5,139 nucleotides of DNA from Armatimonadota bacterium (lineage in GTDB: Bacteria; Armatimonadota; Zipacnadia; Zipacnadales; UBA11051), in contig JAUWOG010000222.1 of NCBI GenBank assembly GCA_030612305.1, positions 1 to 5,139 on the forward strand. The letters run 5' to 3'. A model generated the notes under the pieces. The model made no database searches and was not told the origin of the DNA. It saw nothing but the letters and a program-made list of their open reading frames with translations. The position numbers and the translations under genes were made by a program. Each line of letters starts with the position of its first letter. Position 1 is the stretch's first letter. This document shows, one piece after another, positions 4,627 to 5,139 of the stretch.

Positions 4627-5139
4627 CTATTCACTCGCCGGCATCTCGGTTTCAGGTTCCTGTGACCAGTCCACCTTCCAGAGCTTCTTGTGCCGGAACG
4701 GCGTCTGGAACTTGTTCCCGATGACGCCGCGCTCCTCAAGATGGATCATGCAGGCGCGAATGCAGCCCTTTGCGCCACCTATCGCCTCGCCGTATTCGTA
4801 TATGTTCTGCGGCTTCTGATAGAACGGCGAGACGGGGCCGGGCTTGATGTCATCACGCCCTTGCGCAGTCATATACTCCCCGGTCTCCCCCTCGTCCGCA
4901 TAGACGCCGCCACGGAAATAGATACCGCAGCGCTTGCAGTCGAGGTCATTCCACTCAAGTTCGTGCCCGGCGACGGTTACCTTGACCGTCTTGTCAGGAC
5001 TGATGGCGTCGCCGGGACATTCGGCCACGCATTTCATGCACCGGTCGCACAATGGCGGCCCCTCGTAGATCGGATCAGGTTCCAGCTCGGCCTCGGTAAG
5101 CATGACGGCGAGACGCTGCCGGGGGCCGAATTGCGGGGT
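4627..5139 (-). CDS. QueG-like (epoxyqueuosine reductase-related) 4Fe-4S protein, C-terminal part
   Basis: This frame stays open to the window's right edge and gives 170 residues. ATG 5103 is internal, since the preceding residues TPQFGPRQRLAV already match the conserved lead-in of this family (TP.FGPRQR). Numbering from the edge, CDRCMKCVAECP at 31-42 is a classic CX2CX2CX3CP 4Fe-4S motif. A divergent second set follows: DCKRC (67-71) and GCIRACMIHLEERG (125-138), the latter typical of QueG-related proteins found near reductive dehalogenases and in environmental genomes. The usual compact second CX2CX2CX3C motif of true QueG is not seen, so an epoxyqueuosine role should not be assumed; the missing N-terminus would hold any cobalamin-binding region. 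The tail after about residue 155 is acidic and probably disordered. The protein is cytoplasmic and redox-active by inference. Its 3' end is followed after 31 bases by the MITE-like element and then by the U32-like gene on the same strand. Confidence 0.8.
   Translation of the reverse strand, partial: TPQFGPRQRLAVMLTEAELEPDPIYEGPPLCDRCMKCVAECPGDAISPDKTVKVTVAGHELEWNDLDCKRCGIYFRGGVYADEGETGEYMTAQGRDDIKPGPVSPFYQKPQNIYEYGEAIGGAKGCIRACMIHLEERGVIGNKFQTPFRHKKLWKVDWSQEPETEMPASE

Overview
The window looks like a metagenomic contig from a GC-rich bacterium, with a foreign AT-rich tip. From about position 458 to the end, base composition and codon use look uniform. The gene content there (an HD-GYP/GGDEF pair, a U32-like protein with many cysteines, a QueG-like iron-sulfur protein) recalls environmental phyla such as Armatimonadota or Planctomycetota. 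That placement is a guess from gene style, not from a marker gene. Positions 1-457 are strongly AT-rich, favour ATA, AGA and TTA codons, and encode the membrane-spanning N-terminal half of a probable CPBP-type protein from a different genome, possibly an archaeon or a Firmicute.

Layout. (1) 5-751 is one open frame made of two unrelated halves: a CPBP-like half (to about 457) and the C-terminal part of an HD-GYP c-di-GMP phosphodiesterase (from about 458). The switch in base composition and in protein family falls at the same point, on a CTCGAG hexamer. A joining artefact is the likeliest explanation. (2) 817-3249 (+) encodes an 810-residue membrane-anchored PAS-GAF-PAS-PAS-GGDEF diguanylate cyclase. 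It lies 65 bases behind the HD-GYP fragment, so the true genome probably carries a c-di-GMP breakdown/synthesis gene pair here. (3) 3318-4352 (-), convergent with the cyclase, encodes a 344-residue U32-like protein with a C-terminal four-cysteine motif. (4) 4380-4595 is a small palindromic element of about 216 bp. It has imperfect terminal inverted repeats, a possible target duplication, and two perfect hairpins side by side in its middle; it looks like a MITE. (5) 4627-5139 (-) is the C-terminal part of a QueG-like 4Fe-4S protein that runs off the right edge.

The two minus-strand genes lie in tandem, with the MITE-like element between the stop of the first and the ribosome binding site of the second. 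Both products probably carry iron-sulfur clusters, and they may have formed one transcription unit before the element inserted. I do not see a clear-cut new multi-gene system. The points most worth a second look are the undescribed-looking MITE with its double hairpin, the U32-like/QueG-like pair it separates, and the chimeric junction near 458.
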